A DNA stretch of 64,000 nucleotides from Sorangium cellulosum So0157-2 (GCF_000418325.1 NC_021658.1:7268001-7332000), one strand, 5' to 3'. Shown: positions 29,501 to 40,596, counted from the stretch's first letter. The notes: generated by a model not told the origin, from the letters alone. Program-made: numbers and translations.

Positions 29501-32280
29501 TTGCCATGCTCGATGCTGACGTTCACCATGCGAGCGACCAGGAGGCTCAGCAGGTTCTCGTCGGTGAACAGGGCGGGCGCCTCGCACCACGAGAGGACGT
29601 CGATGGTCGTGCGGCAGTCCGGATCGGCCATCGGGGGCAAGTCGAAGAGCTCCTCGATCGGGCGGCCCTCGAGCCTCTGCCACATCCGCTCGTACTCCTG
29701 CAGGACCTCCGCGTCCGTCGGGTGCGGCGACCACTCGACGCCGACGCGCCGGAGGTATTCGAGGCATGCCTCCACGCTGCGGTCGCTCCGATCCATGGTC
29801 GTGTAAAGAGCCATGCGCGCGCACGTGACGGCGCCGAAGGCGACGAGGGCTCCTGCGCGGCGCGAGAGCATGGAGAGCCGCTCCTCCGCTCTCGAGAGCT
29901 CGCCGGTCAGGAACTCACACTCGGCCCGGTGGAGCTCGAGCGCGAAGATGAGCTCGTAGCGGATGGACCAGCCGTCCTCGGCCAGGAGCGCCGCGCCGGC
30001 GACGAGGTACGCCAGCGCCGAGGCGTAGGCGGTCGACCCCTTGGCGCGCTTGCCCGCGATGAGGTTGAGCTCGGCGACCCGTTCTCGCTCTTCCCACGAC
30101 GTGATGAGCCCGACGCCGCGGTTGAGCTGGTTCACGATCTCGAAGATCTTCTCCTCGAGCTCCTCCGGCGCCGTCCGCGACGCGAGCAGCCTGCCTATCT
30201 CGAGGTGCACCGACGCCCGCTCGCCTTCGGGGATGAGCGAATAGGCGGCTTCCTGGACCCAGTCGTGGAGGAACTTGTACGTGCCGTTCAAGCGAAAGAC
30301 GAGCCCCTCATGGACTGCGTCCCAAAGATCCGCGTGCACATCCTCCTCCGAGCCGCCATGAACCAGCGTCAGCAGGGAGACGTCCGCGGTGTGTCCCAGG
30401 CAGGCGAGCTGCTTCAGCGCTCCCTGGGCGCCCTCCGGCAGCCGCGCAAGCTTGCCGACCATCAGGGCCGCCACGTTGTCGGTGAAGCCCTTTTCGCGGA
30501 TCTTCGCCACGTCCCACCGGAAGGCCTCGGCCCGCTCGTCGAACTCGATCAGCCGCTCTTCGTGCAGCGCCATGAGGAACTGGGCCGCGAAGAAGGGGTT
30601 GCCGGCCGTCTTCTCGTGGACGAGGTTCGAGAGCGGCGCGGCGTCTTCGCGGGAGCAGTGGAGCGCGTCGCTGACGAGCGCGGCGATGTTGTCTCGGGAA
30701 AGCGGGCCGAGCACGATGTCCGAGATGCGCGCGCCCTCCTTCCGCATCTGGTCGAGCGCCAGCGCCAGCGGATGCGAGGGGGGCACCTCGTTGTCGCGGT
30801 ACGCGCCGGTGACGAGCAGATAGCGCGTCTCGGGGTGCGTCACCAGATCGTGAAGGAGGCCGAGGCTCGCCGAATCGGTCCACTGGAGATCGTCGAGGAA
30901 GAGCGCGAGGGGGTGCTCCTTCCGGGCGAACACCCCGATGAAGCGCCGGAACACGCCGCGGAACCGGTTCTGCGCCTCGGTCCACGGAAGCTCTGGAGCC
31001 GGCGGTTGCCGGCCGATGACGAGCTCGACCTGGGGGATGACCTCCACCAGGAGCTGTCCGTTGATCCCGAGGGCGTCGAGCAGCCGCTGCCTCCAGACCG
31101 CCATCTGGTCCTCGCTCCCGGCGAGGATCTCGAGCACGACCTCCCGGAAGGCCTGGACGAGCGTGGAGTAGGGGATGTCGCGCTGGGATTGATCGAACTT
31201 GCCCGAAAGGAAGAGGGCTCGCTCCCGGACGACCGGCCTGTAGATCTCGTGGACCAGCGCCGACTTGCCGATGCCGGAATAGCCGGAGACCAGGACGAGC
31301 TCGGGGGATCCCGTGCCCACCACGCGCTCGAACGCGCGCAGCAGCGCGGTCACCTCCTCCTCGCGGCCATAGAGCTTCTGAGGGATCTCGAAGCGATCGG
31401 AGACGTCGTGCTCGGCCAAGGGGAACGGCTCGATCCGGCCGGTCGCTCGCCACTCCGAAAGGCACCGCTCGAGGTCGTGCTTGAGGCCGCGCGCGGTCTG
31501 GTAACGATCCTCCGCCATCTTGGCCAGGAGCTTCAGGACGAGCGCCGAGAGGACCTCGGGCAGGTCCGGGACGAGCGCGGTGGCCGGTGGCGGGGCGCGG
31601 GCGACGTGGCAGTGCACCCACTCGGACGGGTCGCGCGCCTCGAACGGCAGCCGCCCGGTGAGCATCTCGTAGAACGTGACCCCGAGCGCATAGAGATCGG
31701 TGCGGCTGTCGATCGCCCGGTTCATCCGCCCCGTCTGCTCTGGAGCCAGGTACGGCAAGGAGCCCTCGATGAGCCGGGGAGGCCCTGCCGGCGACTGCTC
31801 GCGGGAGAGGCGGGACGCGAGGCCGAAGTCGGCGAGCTTGACCTGCCCGGTAGCTGCATTGACGAGGATGTTCTGGGGCTTGAGATCCTTGTGGATGATG
31901 TCCCGCTGGTGGAGCTCCGCCACGCAGGGCACGATACGCACCGCGAGGTCGAGGAACCGCTCGATGTTCATGGGCGCGTCCATGAAGTGGTCGAGCGACT
32001 CGCCGCCGAAATCCTCCAGGACGAGCGCCGGCAGCCCCTCGTACGTCTCGAGGGCGAGCGGCGTTACGATGGCCTCGTGGCTCAGCGCCTTGCCGATCGC
32101 GTACTCGTGCTTCAGGCGCTCGATGTCCTTCGGGCGGCTGCGCCTCGGGTCGAGGACCTTCAAGATCACCGGGCAGCCATCGGCGCTCCGGATCGCGCGA
32201 AGCAGGCTGGTCTTCTGGCCCTCGTGGAGGGTCTCGGTGATCGCGTAGGGGGAGGCCAGGCTCACCTCCACGGGGAGCAT
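26545..32280 (-). CDS. Ser/Thr kinase-AAA ATPase-GAF-histidine kinase hybrid sensor
   Basis: The protein has 1911 residues. Residues ~12-275 are a protein kinase domain: ATP-site Lys41, catalytic HKDLKPQN at 130-137 (K replaces the usual R before D), and DFG at 151-153. An ATPase domain with Walker A GYSGIGKS (333-340) and a long helical TPR-like region follow. Residues ~1330-1500 and ~1500-1660 look like two GAF domains. The C-terminus is a HisKA domain with ATHELNTPM (His near 1680) and a HATPase_c domain with DQGIGIDP and GGLGLGLYMS. Such trifunctional kinases are common in myxobacteria and cyanobacteria and link phosphorylation types in signalling. No receiver domain is attached, so a separate response regulator is expected. 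A decayed paralogue lies directly upstream. Confidence 0.92.
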   Translation of the reverse strand: MLPVEVSLASPYAITETLHEGQKTSLLRAIRSADGCPVILKVLDPRRSRPKDIERLKHEYAIGKALSHEAIVTPLALETYEGLPALVLEDFGGESLDHFMDAPMNIERFLDLAVRIVPCVAELHQRDIIHKDLKPQNILVNAATGQVKLADFGLASRLSREQSPAGPPRLIEGSLPYLAPEQTGRMNRAIDSRTDLYALGVTFYEMLTGRLPFEARDPSEWVHCHVARAPPPATALVPDLPEVLSALVLKLLAKMAEDRYQTARGLKHDLERCLSEWRATGRIEPFPLAEHDVSDRFEIPQKLYGREEEVTALLRAFERVVGTGSPELVLVSGYSGIGKSALVHEIYRPVVRERALFLSGKFDQSQRDIPYSTLVQAFREVVLEILAGSEDQMAVWRQRLLDALGINGQLLVEVIPQVELVIGRQPPAPELPWTEAQNRFRGVFRRFIGVFARKEHPLALFLDDLQWTDSASLGLLHDLVTHPETRYLLVTGAYRDNEVPPSHPLALALDQMRKEGARISDIVLGPLSRDNIAALVSDALHCSREDAAPLSNLVHEKTAGNPFFAAQFLMALHEERLIEFDERAEAFRWDVAKIREKGFTDNVAALMVGKLARLPEGAQGALKQLACLGHTADVSLLTLVHGGSEEDVHADLWDAVHEGLVFRLNGTYKFLHDWVQEAAYSLIPEGERASVHLEIGRLLASRTAPEELEEKIFEIVNQLNRGVGLITSWEERERVAELNLIAGKRAKGSTAYASALAYLVAGAALLAEDGWSIRYELIFALELHRAECEFLTGELSRAEERLSMLSRRAGALVAFGAVTCARMALYTTMDRSDRSVEACLEYLRRVGVEWSPHPTDAEVLQEYERMWQRLEGRPIEELFDLPPMADPDCRTTIDVLSWCEAPALFTDENLLSLLVARMVNVSIEHGNSDASCLGYVRLGTVLGPRFGDYRAGFRFGKLGLDLVEKRGLDRFKARVYLVFWYAINPWTRHVRTSLDRLRRAFHAAQEAGDLTYASYLRTAFLTLLLIDGEPLGEVQREAEGALEFARKAKFGLVVDCITGQLRLIQTLQGLLPDFASFNDERFDEGRFERHLEGDPRLSLAASWYWIRKLQARLYAGDYASAIEAATKAHWLLWTSPSFPEIAEYHFYSALAHSAFAHSALARAARHDAAPAEERPQDLTELLAHHEQLEVWASSCPENFVHRAALVGAEVARVGSEWEKAAQLYEQAIRAARASGFVHDEALAYEIASRFYRARGFDLIAATYLREARACYARWGADGKVKQIDQQNPHLWDTTPLAQAATFAARSEQLDLLSVTKASQSLSSEIVLDKLLRTLLTVVLEQGGAQRACILLYQDERLSIEAEATLEEKGAATTLLPPLTEDGSRRVPMSLVRFVQRTKEHVILSDAAADAGKFSGDDYFARCRPKSLLCMPILRQGEVVGLLYLENNLVEGAFTPERLIALSLLATQAAISLENARLLSKEQAARTAAEAAERRAAFLAEAGDILSRSLDYGETLSRIARLSVRSLCDWCIIDVVEGGKIRRISWAHRDPTMDSLIQELERRYPPGRDSPHPAARVLRSGEPLLLPEISEAILREHCEDDGHVRLLRELGTYSSITVPVVARGQPLGMLSVVSSVPERRYGDADIEIVQEVARRAANAIDNSRLYRAAQEAVRVRDEFLTVATHELNTPMTSLTLTLEAMDRALRSGGPWDPRAMGRQVDRALRQAKRLTRLHNELLDVSRSQVDRLSLHVAEVDLVAVVRDVLARLTLELSRAGCSVSLRDCGRIVGRWDRARVEQIVTSVLANAMKFGAGKPVEIVVSEEAGMARLSVKDQGIGIDPARQEQIFERFGRAVSDRHYGGLGLGLYMSRRIADAHGRSIRVRSALGAGATFLVELPCAGPPRAGAPSSPPG

Positions 32281-32571
32281 CTCCCTGGGGAGGACACGCC
32301 GTGGGGCGCTGGCGCCCAGCGGCTCCGTGGGACATGAGAGCTGTCGACGCCGGAACGGTCGAGCCCGCGCGCCTCGCCGAGGCGACGCAACCGCACGGTC
32401 GGCGTGAGCGCATAGCGCAGGCCAGGCACCGCATCACCTGTCGCGGTCTCCTGCGATCGTACCATGTCCGAGGCCCCCCTCGACCGATAGATACCACGGC
32501 TGACGCCCGGCAGTTCCGCGGTGCACCTCGCAGGCGCCGACGAGCAGGGATCCCTGGCTCATGTGCACGCC

Positions 32572-32857
32572 CGGCCGCTCAGCCCGGCGGCGAGCTCGGC
32601 GCGCCGGCGCGCGGCGGCCCGGCGCACGGGAGCTCGACGAGGAACGTGGCGCCGGCGCCGAGCGCGCTCCGGACGCGGATCGAGCCGCCGTGCGCGTCCG
32701 CGATCCTCCGGCTCATGTAGAGGCCGAGCCCCAGCCCGCCATAGTGCCGGTCGGACACGGCGCGCCCGAAGCGCTCGAAGATCTGCTCCTGCCGCGCCGG
32801 GTCGATGCCGATCCCCTGATCCTTCACCGAGAGCCGCGCCGTCCCGGCCTCCTCGCT
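32572..32857. repeat. 286-bp block nearly identical to 26538-26823
   Basis: The 3' end of the shredded paralogue, with flanking bases, matches the 3' end of the intact hybrid kinase gene with about three mismatches in 286 bp by eye. Other collinear segments, such as the GAF region, match only about 80%. The boundary is sharp at both ends. Confidence 0.85.
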
Positions 32858-34397
32858 GAGGATCCCAGCGCCGGCCCGGATCGAGGGCGCGGCGGACGGC
32901 CTCGAGCGTGAGCGTGAGCGACGTCATCGGCGTGTTGAGCTCGGCCCGCGTCGGCGGCGGCGTGGCCGAGGATGACGCGCTCCTTCGTCCGGTAGACGTA
33001 GCGGACGAGCGACGCGGGGACGCGCCGGGAGACCGCCTCTGTCGCGCGCGGGAGGACGACCGTCGCCGCCCCGCTCTCCCCGAGGGTGGCCTCGGCCTCG
33101 ATGGAGAGGCGATCGTCCTGGACCAGGACGAGGCAGGCCCGCTGCGCGCCGCCCTGCTCGAGGACGGCCGTGAGCAGCGTGCACAGGAGCTCGTCGAGGA
33201 CGATCTCGCTCGAGATGGCCTGCGACGCCTTGATCACCGAGAGCAGGTCGATCTCCTCGGGCCGCGCCGCGATGGTGGCGGCCGGGGCGGGCGCCCTCGC
33301 GTCCCAGAGATCGGGGCTCGCGAGATCGAGCTGCCTGACCTTGCCGTCCGCGCCCCACCGCGCGTAGCAGGCGCGGGCCTCGCGGAGGTAGGTCGCGGCG
33401 AACAGGTCGTACCCGCGCGCGCGGAGGAACCTCGACGCGAGCTCGTAGGCGAGCGCCTCGGTGTGGACGAAGCCGTTCTCGCGCGCGGCGCGGATGGCCT
33501 GCTCGTAGAGCGCCTCGGCGTCGAGGTGCCTGCCCTCGACGCGCGCGAGCTCGGCCCCGACCAGCGCGGCGCGGCTGCCGAAGTTCTCGGGGCAGTGCGC
33601 CGCCCAGACCTCGAGCTGCTCGCGGCGCGCGATCGGTCATCGGGGGCAGGTCGATGAGCGCCTCGATGGGGCGGCTCCCGAGCTGCCGCCCCAGGCGCTC
33701 GTACTCGCGCTGCACCTCCTCCTCCGTCGGGTGCGGCGACCAGTCGACGCCGACGCGCCGCAGGTAATCGAGGCAGATCTCGCGGCGAGCTCGGTTCGGT
33801 CCAGCGTCGTGTAGAGATCCACGCGCACGCAGGCGACCGCCGGCGGCGGGGCGCGGGCGACGTGGCAGAGCACCCACTCGGAGGGATCGCGCGCCTCGAA
33901 CGGCAGGCGACCGGTGAGCATCTCGTAGAAGGTGACGCCGAGCGCGTAGAGGTCGGCGCGGCCGTCGATCGCGCGGCTCATCCGGCCCGTCTGCTCCGGG
34001 GCCATGTACGGCAGCGAGCCCTCGATGAGCCGGGGAGGCCCTGCGGGTTGCTGCTGGCGGGACAGGCAGGTCGCGAGGCCGAGATCGGCGAGCTTCACCT
34101 GGCCGGTGGCCGCGTTGACGAGGACTCGCCGCCGAAGTCCTCGACGACGAGCGCCGGGAGCCCCTCGTACGTCTCGAGGGCGAGCGGCGCCACGACCGCC
34201 TCGTGGCTCAGCATCGTGCCGATCGCGTACTCGTGCCTCAGACGCTCGAGGTCCTGCGGGCGGCTGCGCCTCGGGTCGAGGACCCTCAAGATCACCCGGC
34301 GGCCATCGGCGCTCCGGACCGCGCGGAGCAGGCTCGCCCGCTGGCCCGCGTGGAGCGTCTCGGTGACCGTGTACCGGTGGGCAGCGCTCATCAGCAT
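32579..34397 (-). pseudogene. Shredded paralogue of the hybrid kinase
   Basis: Pieces collinear with the intact gene at 26545 appear in order on the minus strand. They are the kinase N-lobe from 34397 (MLMSAAHRYTVTETLHAGQ), then a jump over the catalytic loop to VKLADLGLATCLSR (DFG changed to DLG) and APEQTGRMSRAID. A short piece of the mid region follows (CLDYLRRVGVDWSPHPTEEEVQ), then part of the TPR/GAF region (SEIVLDELLCTLLTAVLEQGGAQRAC), a scrap of HisKA, and the HATPase C-terminus. The pieces sit in different frames, separated by deletions; the ATPase domain is completely absent. Total length is 1.8 kb instead of 5.7 kb. It cannot make a functional kinase. Confidence 0.92.
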
Positions 34398-35059
34398 GGG
34401 GGAGACGCTCCGCGAAACGCCGGCGCCCGGCGGCTCGGCGGCCACAGGGGACCGGCGTCGGCGCTGGAGCGATCAAGCCCGCTCGCCCCGCGGCGATCGC
34501 GCAGTCGCACGATCGGCGTGAGCGCGCGGCGACCGCCGGCCCCCGCGCGCCGTGTCACGTGCTCGCGCGATCGTGCCATCCCCGGATCCCCCTCTATCGA
34601 TAGGTAACATAAGCGCGATGGGCCCTCGTGAGGCGGACAGTTGCGCGGCGTGCCTCGCAAGCTGCACTGAGCGGGCTCTTCATCGTTTCGCACGCGCTCG
34701 CCCGCTCCATGCAATCCATCCGTGACGCAATGGCTCGCCTTTGCATGGTCACGCCGCCGCAGGGCTACGTCGGCGCATCGGATGCCGAGAGCGTGGAGCT
34801 GTTCGCAAGGCCGGACTCGGCCTCGGCTGGAGCGACCCGAAACAGAAGGTGGCGGCGCTCCAGATCCTGGAGCGGCAGGTCTCGTCGCTGCAACAGCGGG
34901 TGGATGCTGGCGTGTCTCGCGAGCGCGCCGATCATCACCAAAGAGGTGGACCCGTGACAGGTGCCATAGCGCTGCAACACCATGACGCGACTACGATTTT
35001 ACGGCTCATTCATCCCTCCTGGACCCGCACGCGGCGGCAGGCGTAGGATAGCTTCCACA
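34398..35059. other. 662-bp region without a supportable gene
   Basis: The region lies between two divergent pseudogenes. It contains AT-richer stretches near 34580-34620 and 34970-35020 that may be old promoters. A short plus-strand stretch near 34805-34905 (AGLGLGWSDPKQKVAALQILERQVSSLQQRV) reads like a coiled-coil gene fragment, possibly from a mobile element, but cannot be assigned. Confidence 0.4.
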
Positions 35060-38000
35060 ATGCCCCACTCCAGCACCCTCTCCGCCGCAGGATTGCCCGG
35101 CGCGGGGCCCGTCGGGTTGCCATCCCACCCGGTGAGCCTCGCTGTCGGCACGGTCGTCGCCGAGCGCTTCGAGATCGGGGCGATCGCGGGCAGCGGCGGT
35201 ATGGGCACGGTGTTCCGCGCGCGCGACCGGCACAGCGGCGCGCCCGTAGCCCTCAAGCTGCTGCACAGGGCCGGCGCATTGACGCAGAACGCGCGCTTCG
35301 CCCGCGAGGCGCGGCTGCTAAGCGCTCTCGGCGCACGGCGGCTGCGTCGAGGAGCTGGCCGACGGCTCCATGGCCGTGGCCCTGGTGCAGTCGACCCACA
35401 GCGCGGCCACGGATCTTGCGGTCCAAGCCGCGCGATGCGCGATGACCATCCAGGCGCGCTGGCCCGAGGCCCAGGTCACCCTGGCGACGGGGCGCGGGGT
35501 GCTGCACGAGCAGCTGCCCCTGGGCGAAGCCGCCGACCGGGCCGGACGCCTCCACCAGGCGCGCGCGGCGGACGAGGGGCTCCGCGAGGGCCCGAGCGCC
35601 GTGTGCCTGGACGACGTCACCGCTGCGCTGGTCGACGCGCAGTTCGAGGTGCGCCGGCGGGACGACGGCAGCTTCCTGCTCGCCGGCGAGCGCGCGGGCG
35701 CCGACGAGACGAGGCCCTTGCTGGGCAAGCCGACGCCCTGCGTGGGGCGCGAGCAGGAGCTGGCCACCCTCGAGGTCATGCTCGCCGACTGCATCGAGCG
35801 GCCGGGCGCGTGCGCCGTCGTGATCACGGCGCCCCCGGGCGTCGGCAAGTCGCGCCTGCGGCACGAGCTCTTGCGGCGCCTGCGCGCCCGAGATGACATC
35901 GAGGTCCTGCTCGGGCGCGGAGATCCCATGAGCGCGGGGACCTCGTATGGGCTCCTCAGCCAGGCGCTGCGCCGGCTGTGCGGCGTCGTCGACGGCACCG
36001 AGCCCGCCATGCAGCAGGCGCGCCTGCTCGAGCGGACCGCACGTCACGTCCAGCCCGCCGCGACCCGCCGTATCGCCGAGTTCCTGGGTGAGATGTGCGC
36101 CATCCCCTTCCCCGACGACGCCAACCCGGAGCTGCGCGCCGCGCGCGGCGACCCGCTCCAGATGAGCACGCAGGTCTCTCGGGCCTTCATCGACTTCCTG
36201 CGCGCGGAGTGCGCCGCCCACACCGTGCTCCTGGTCCTGGAGGACATGCACTGGGGCGACGCGCTCACCGCGCGGCTGGTCGACGCCGCGCTGGCCGAGC
36301 TGGGTGATCAGCCGTTGATGATCCTCGCCCTGGCCCGTCCGGAGCTCGCCGAGCTCTTTCCCCGGCTGTGGGAGAAGCGCGTGGCACAAGCGATCCACCT
36401 GCGTGGGTTGAACAGGCGCGCGAGCGAGCGCCTCATCCAGCAGGTGCTCGGCTCCCAGCTCACCAGCGCCCAGGTGAGCCGCATCGTCGAGCAGGCCGCG
36501 GGCAATGCCCTGTACCTGGAGGAGCTGATCCGCGCCGCGGCCGAGGGCAAGCTCGACGAGCTGCCCGGCGCGCTCATGGCCATGCTCCAGGCGCGGCTGG
36601 TCCGGCTCGACACCAGCGCACGGCGCGTGCTGCTCGCCGCGAGCGTCTTCGGCGAGACGTTCTGGCGCGGCGGGCTCCTCGCCCTGCTCGGCGGCGCAGC
36701 CAGCCAGGAGGTGGTCGACAGCGGCCTGAGCGCGCTCCTCACCGCGGAAGTCATCGCGTTTCAGCGTGACAGCCGGCTCGCGGGAGAGCCGGAGTACCGG
36801 TTCCGGCACGCGCTCACGCGCGACGCCGCCTACGGCCTGCTGACCGACGAGGAGCGGGTGCTGGGGCACCGCGCCGCCGGCGCTTACTGGAAGCCGCGGG
36901 CGAGCGCGACGCTCTCGTGATGGCCGAGCATTACGAGCTCGGCAAGGACACCGCCCGCGCCGGCCATTTCTTCCTGCGCGCCGCCCTGCACGCGAACCGC
37001 AGGGGCGACGGCGATGTCTCGCTCGCACACGTGCAGCGAGGCTTGAGATGCGACGTCACGGAAGACGTGCGGCTCCAGCTCTACGCAATCCATGACGAGG
37101 GCCACACGTGGCGCGGCGACTTTCGCGCCGGCAGCACCTACAGCGAAGAGATCCTCCGGCTCGCCCCCCGGGGGAGCCCCGTCTGGTGGTGCGGGGTGGC
37201 CAACAAGGTGTGCCGCGACATGATCCTCGGGACCCCCGAGGAGGAAGCTGACACCCTGCGCCTCGTCGAGCAGCTCGGTCACGTCGCAGCGCCCCCCGAA
37301 GCCATCGACATGGCAGCGCTCTATTGGCTCGGTATCATGGACGCCATACGCTTGCGATGCCGTTTCGAGGCCGCGGAGCGGGCGCTGGCGCATCTCGATG
37401 CCCTGGTCGAGCCCGTCGCGGCGACCGATCCTGTCTCGCGCGGATGGCGGGACCTGGGCCATGCGTGCTTTGACGGCTCGACGCACCCCTTCTCCGCCCT
37501 GCGGTGGGCCAGGGCTGCCGAGCAGAGCTTCAAGGAAGCCGGGCATCTCCGGGGCGCGCTGTTCGGCAGGCTCCTGGCCGGGATCAACCTGCGTCTCCTG
37601 GGTAGGCCCGACGAGGCGGAGCAGGCGCTTTGCGCCACGCTGGGTACGGACTTCGCGCCTTACTCGGTGGTACGCACGGCCTGCCTCACCGAGATCCTCG
37701 CCGGCCGCGGAGCCCTCGACGAGGCAGAGCGCCAGGCCGAGCTCCTCGTCGCGTCCGTGGCCGGTAAGGACCGCCCAATGGACGAGGGGCTCGCGCGGTG
37801 GGTGCTCGCCGACGTGCTGCTGCGCCAGGGCATCTCCGAGCGCGCAGAGGCCGAGGCCCGCTCGGGATGTGCGCTCTTGACGAATGTGACCCTGTACCTG
37901 TGGCCAGGGCTCGTCGTCCTCGCGGCCGCGCAGCTGGCGCAGGGGCACGCTGCCGAGGCGCTCGCGACCGCCCGGCACGTCATCCAACACGGCAGGGCAT

Positions 38001-38233
38001 TCTCCGTGTTCGCCTCGAAGGCGGCGCTCGTCCGGCTCATCGAAGCCGAGTCCCTCCACGCCCTCGGCGAACACGCCGCCGCCGCGGCGGCCCTCGATAA
38101 CGCCCGCCGCCACCTGCTGGCGCGAGCCGACCAGATCGACGACCCCGATCTGCGACAGAGCTTCCTGGAGGGCGTGCCCGAGCACGCGCGCACCCTCGCC
38201 CTCACCCGAGAGGGCCTGACATCACGTCGGTAG
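35060..38233 (+). pseudogene. Broken PknK-type Ser/Thr kinase/AAA ATPase/TPR gene
   Basis: The frame from 35060 encodes a kinase glycine loop (IAGSGGMGTVFRARD) and VALKLLHRAG. It breaks near 35330, where most of the kinase domain and the start of a cyclase-like domain are deleted. A second frame (visible from about 35340 to 36920) continues with a cyclase-like remnant, then the ATPase domain with Walker A PPGVGKSR and Walker B-like VLLVLEDMHWGD. A single-base loss near 36887 (GAY then LEAAGERDALVMAEHY) shifts the frame again into the TPR-rich C-terminal third, which ends at 38233. The intact protein would be about 1300 residues. The C-terminal frames are long and little decayed, so the lesions look recent. 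Confidence 0.87.
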
Positions 38234-38338
38234 AGCTCTCTTCTGCGGTGGCGACGCTTGCTGCGACGCCGCGCCTCGGCGCCCGGTCAGGCGCGCCGGC
38301 GGCGACCGAGGGCGGCTTCAGCCCGTTTGTCGCTCTAA

Positions 38339-40285
38339 CTAAGAGGCGCTCGCCTCGCCGTCGTCGTCGTGCTCGTCGAGGTAGCGCTCGGGCGCGAGCT
38401 CCCACCGCTCCGGCGAGCGCCAGAGCTGCGACAGGAGCAGCTCGCGCATCAGGAAGAACTCCTTGGGCAGCCGGTCGTAGAGCCGCTCGAAGAGCTCCCG
38501 GTGCGAGCCGAACTCGACCTTCCACGCCTCCCTGTCCACCGCCATGAGCTGGTAGAACCTCTCCTTCGAGAAGCGCTCCATGCCCCGCCACTCGATGTCC
38601 TCGTAGCGCGGCATCCAGCCGAGCGGGCTCTCCTCGGCGAAGCCGCGGCCGTGCACGCGATCGACGATCCACTTGAGGACACGCATGTTCTCGCCGAAGC
38701 CCGGCCAGAGGAAGTTGCCCTGATCGTCCTTGCGGAACCAGTTCACCGAGAAGATGCGGGGCGGATTGACGATCTGGCGCCCCATCTGCAGCCAGTGGTT
38801 GAAGTAATCGCCCATGTGGTAGCCGCAGAACGGCAGCATCGCCATCGGGTCGCGGCGGACCTGGCCGATGTTGCCGGCGGCCGCCGCCGTCATCTCCGAG
38901 CCGATCGTCGCCGCCATGTACACGCCGAAGCTCCAGTTGAACGACTGGTACACGAGCGGCACCGTCGTCGCCCGCCGCCCGCCGAAGACGATCGCGCTGA
39001 TGGGCACCCCGTTCGGATCGTCCCAGCGCGGATCGAGCGAGGGACACTGCGTCGCAGGGGCCGTGAAGCGCGCGTTCGGGTGGGCCGCCTTGCGCCCGCA
39101 GTCCGGCGTCCAGGGCTTGCCCTGCCAGTCGATGAGCTCCGGCGGCGGCTCGTCCGTCATCCCCTCCCACCAGACGTCTCCGTCGGGCGTGAGCCCCACG
39201 TTCGTGAAGATCGTCCCCTTCCGGATGGCCGCCATCGCGTTCGCGTTCGACTTCTCCGACGTCCCCGGGGCCACGCCGAAATACCCCGCCTCGGGGTTGA
39301 TCGCGTAGAGCTGCCCGTCCCGCCCGGGCTTCATCCACGCGATGTCGTCGCCCACCGTCGTCACCTTCCAGCCCGCGAACGCCTTCGGCGGGATGAGCAT
39401 CGCGAAGTTCGTCTTGCCGCACGCGCTCGGGAACGCCGCGGCGACATACGTCTTCTCGCCCTTCGGCGACTCGACGCCCAGGATCAGCATGTGCTCGGCG
39501 AGCCACCCCTGCTCCCGGCCGAGCACCGAGGCGATGCGCAGCGCAAAGCACTTCTTGCCGAGCAGCGCGTTGCCGCCATAGCCGCTCCCGTACGACCAGA
39601 TCTGCCGCTCCCCCGGGAAGTGGACGATGTACTTGTGCTCCGCGTTGCACGGCCACGGCACGTCCGCCTGCCCCGGGGCGAGCGGCATGCCGACCGAGTG
39701 CAGGCACGGGACGAAATCGCCGTCCCCGAGCACGTCGAGCACCTTGCTCCCCATGCGCGTCATGATCCGCATGCTCGCGGCGACGTACGGCGAGTCGCTG
39801 AGCTCCACGCCGATGTGCGAATAGGGCGAGCCCACCGGGCCCATGCTGAACGGGATGACGTAGAGCGTCCGGCCCCGCATCGACCCGGCGAAGAGCCGGC
39901 GCAGCGTGGCCTTCATCTCCTGCGGATCGGCCCAGTTGTTCGTGGGGCCGGCGTCCTGCTTGCGGCGGCTGCAGATGAACGTGCGATCTTCGACCCGCGC
40001 CACGTCGCTCGGGTCCGAGCGCGCGAGGTAGCTGTCCGGGCGCTTCTCCGGGTTCAGGCGGATGAGCGTGCCGGCCTTGACCATCTGGTCGCAGAGCGCG
40101 TCGAACTCCTCCTTGGAGCCGTCGCACACGTGCACGTCGTCCGGCTGGCACAGGGCGACGACCTCCGCGATCCACTGCCGGAGCTTCTGGTTGGCGATCG
40201 ACGATCGGAGCCCCGGGATCGACACCGGCGGCGGCGGCTCCGAGTGGACCGAGTTCTGGCTGCTCTGGCTGGCTGCTACGGACAC
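38339..40285 (-). CDS. pckG: Phosphoenolpyruvate carboxykinase (GTP)
   Basis: The 648-residue enzyme is of the GTP-dependent PEPCK family, interconverting oxaloacetate plus GTP with phosphoenolpyruvate plus CO2. The kinase P-loop variant PSACGKTN spans residues 286-293. Other family blocks visible are [62 protein letters not shown] and [14 protein letters not shown]. The start is a GTG at 40285 with AGGAGG eight bases upstream; the frame open further upstream has no homology. It acts in the cytoplasm in gluconeogenesis or anaplerosis. It lies downstream of the bicarbonate-uptake cluster on the same strand, separated by 311 bp. Confidence 0.97.
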   Translation of the reverse strand: MSVAASQSSQNSVHSEPPPPVSIPGLRSSIANQKLRQWIAEVVALCQPDDVHVCDGSKEEFDALCDQMVKAGTLIRLNPEKRPDSYLARSDPSDVARVEDRTFICSRRKQDAGPTNNWADPQEMKATLRRLFAGSMRGRTLYVIPFSMGPVGSPYSHIGVELSDSPYVAASMRIMTRMGSKVLDVLGDGDFVPCLHSVGMPLAPGQADVPWPCNAEHKYIVHFPGERQIWSYGSGYGGNALLGKKCFALRIASVLGREQGWLAEHMLILGVESPKGEKTYVAAAFPSACGKTNFAMLIPPKAFAGWKVTTVGDDIAWMKPGRDGQLYAINPEAGYFGVAPGTSEKSNANAMAAIRKGTIFTNVGLTPDGDVWWEGMTDEPPPELIDWQGKPWTPDCGRKAAHPNARFTAPATQCPSLDPRWDDPNGVPISAIVFGGRRATTVPLVYQSFNWSFGVYMAATIGSEMTAAAAGNIGQVRRDPMAMLPFCGYHMGDYFNHWLQMGRQIVNPPRIFSVNWFRKDDQGNFLWPGFGENMRVLKWIVDRVHGRGFAEESPLGWMPRYEDIEWRGMERFSKERFYQLMAVDREAWKVEFGSHRELFERLYDRLPKEFFLMRELLLSQLWRSPERWELAPERYLDEHDDDGEASAS

Positions 40286-40596
40286 TGGCGTACCCTCCTG
40301 ATTCTCTGGGTCGAGCGTGTCTGCAAGGCGCAGGCCCTGCCCGCCCATTCGCCAATTCTGGCCGAAATGGTCCCGGTTGGCTGCACCGATCCTCCCTGAG
40401 CCCGGCTGCCTCGGCGTGTGGCGCGCACCAGGTGCGCCCCGGAGCAACCCTTGCGCCGAAGGACGCGCTGAGCAGCGCGCCGACGGCGCGCCCGCGCGAG
40501 GCGAGGCGACGGTCGGAGCGCATCCGCGCGGTGACCCGCGCCGCCAGGAGCGCGGGGTCGGCCTACACGCGCGCGGCGTGAGCCAGACGAGAGGGG
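40286..40596. other. 311-bp intergenic region upstream of pckG
   Basis: No gene is seen. It should contain the pckG promoter on the minus strand. The only clear element is the AGGAGG ribosome site near 40294-40299. The composition is GC-rich throughout without an obvious -10 element. Confidence 0.4.

Noticed and set aside
27568-32337. Long plus-strand open frame (~1590 codons) opposite the hybrid kinase
   Set aside because: Antisense shadow of third-position GC bias; no recognisable domain.
34741-35046. Small plus-strand frame with a coiled-coil-like stretch, possibly a transposase fragment
   Set aside because: It has no ribosome site or complete domain and no terminal inverted repeats, so no mobile element can be claimed.
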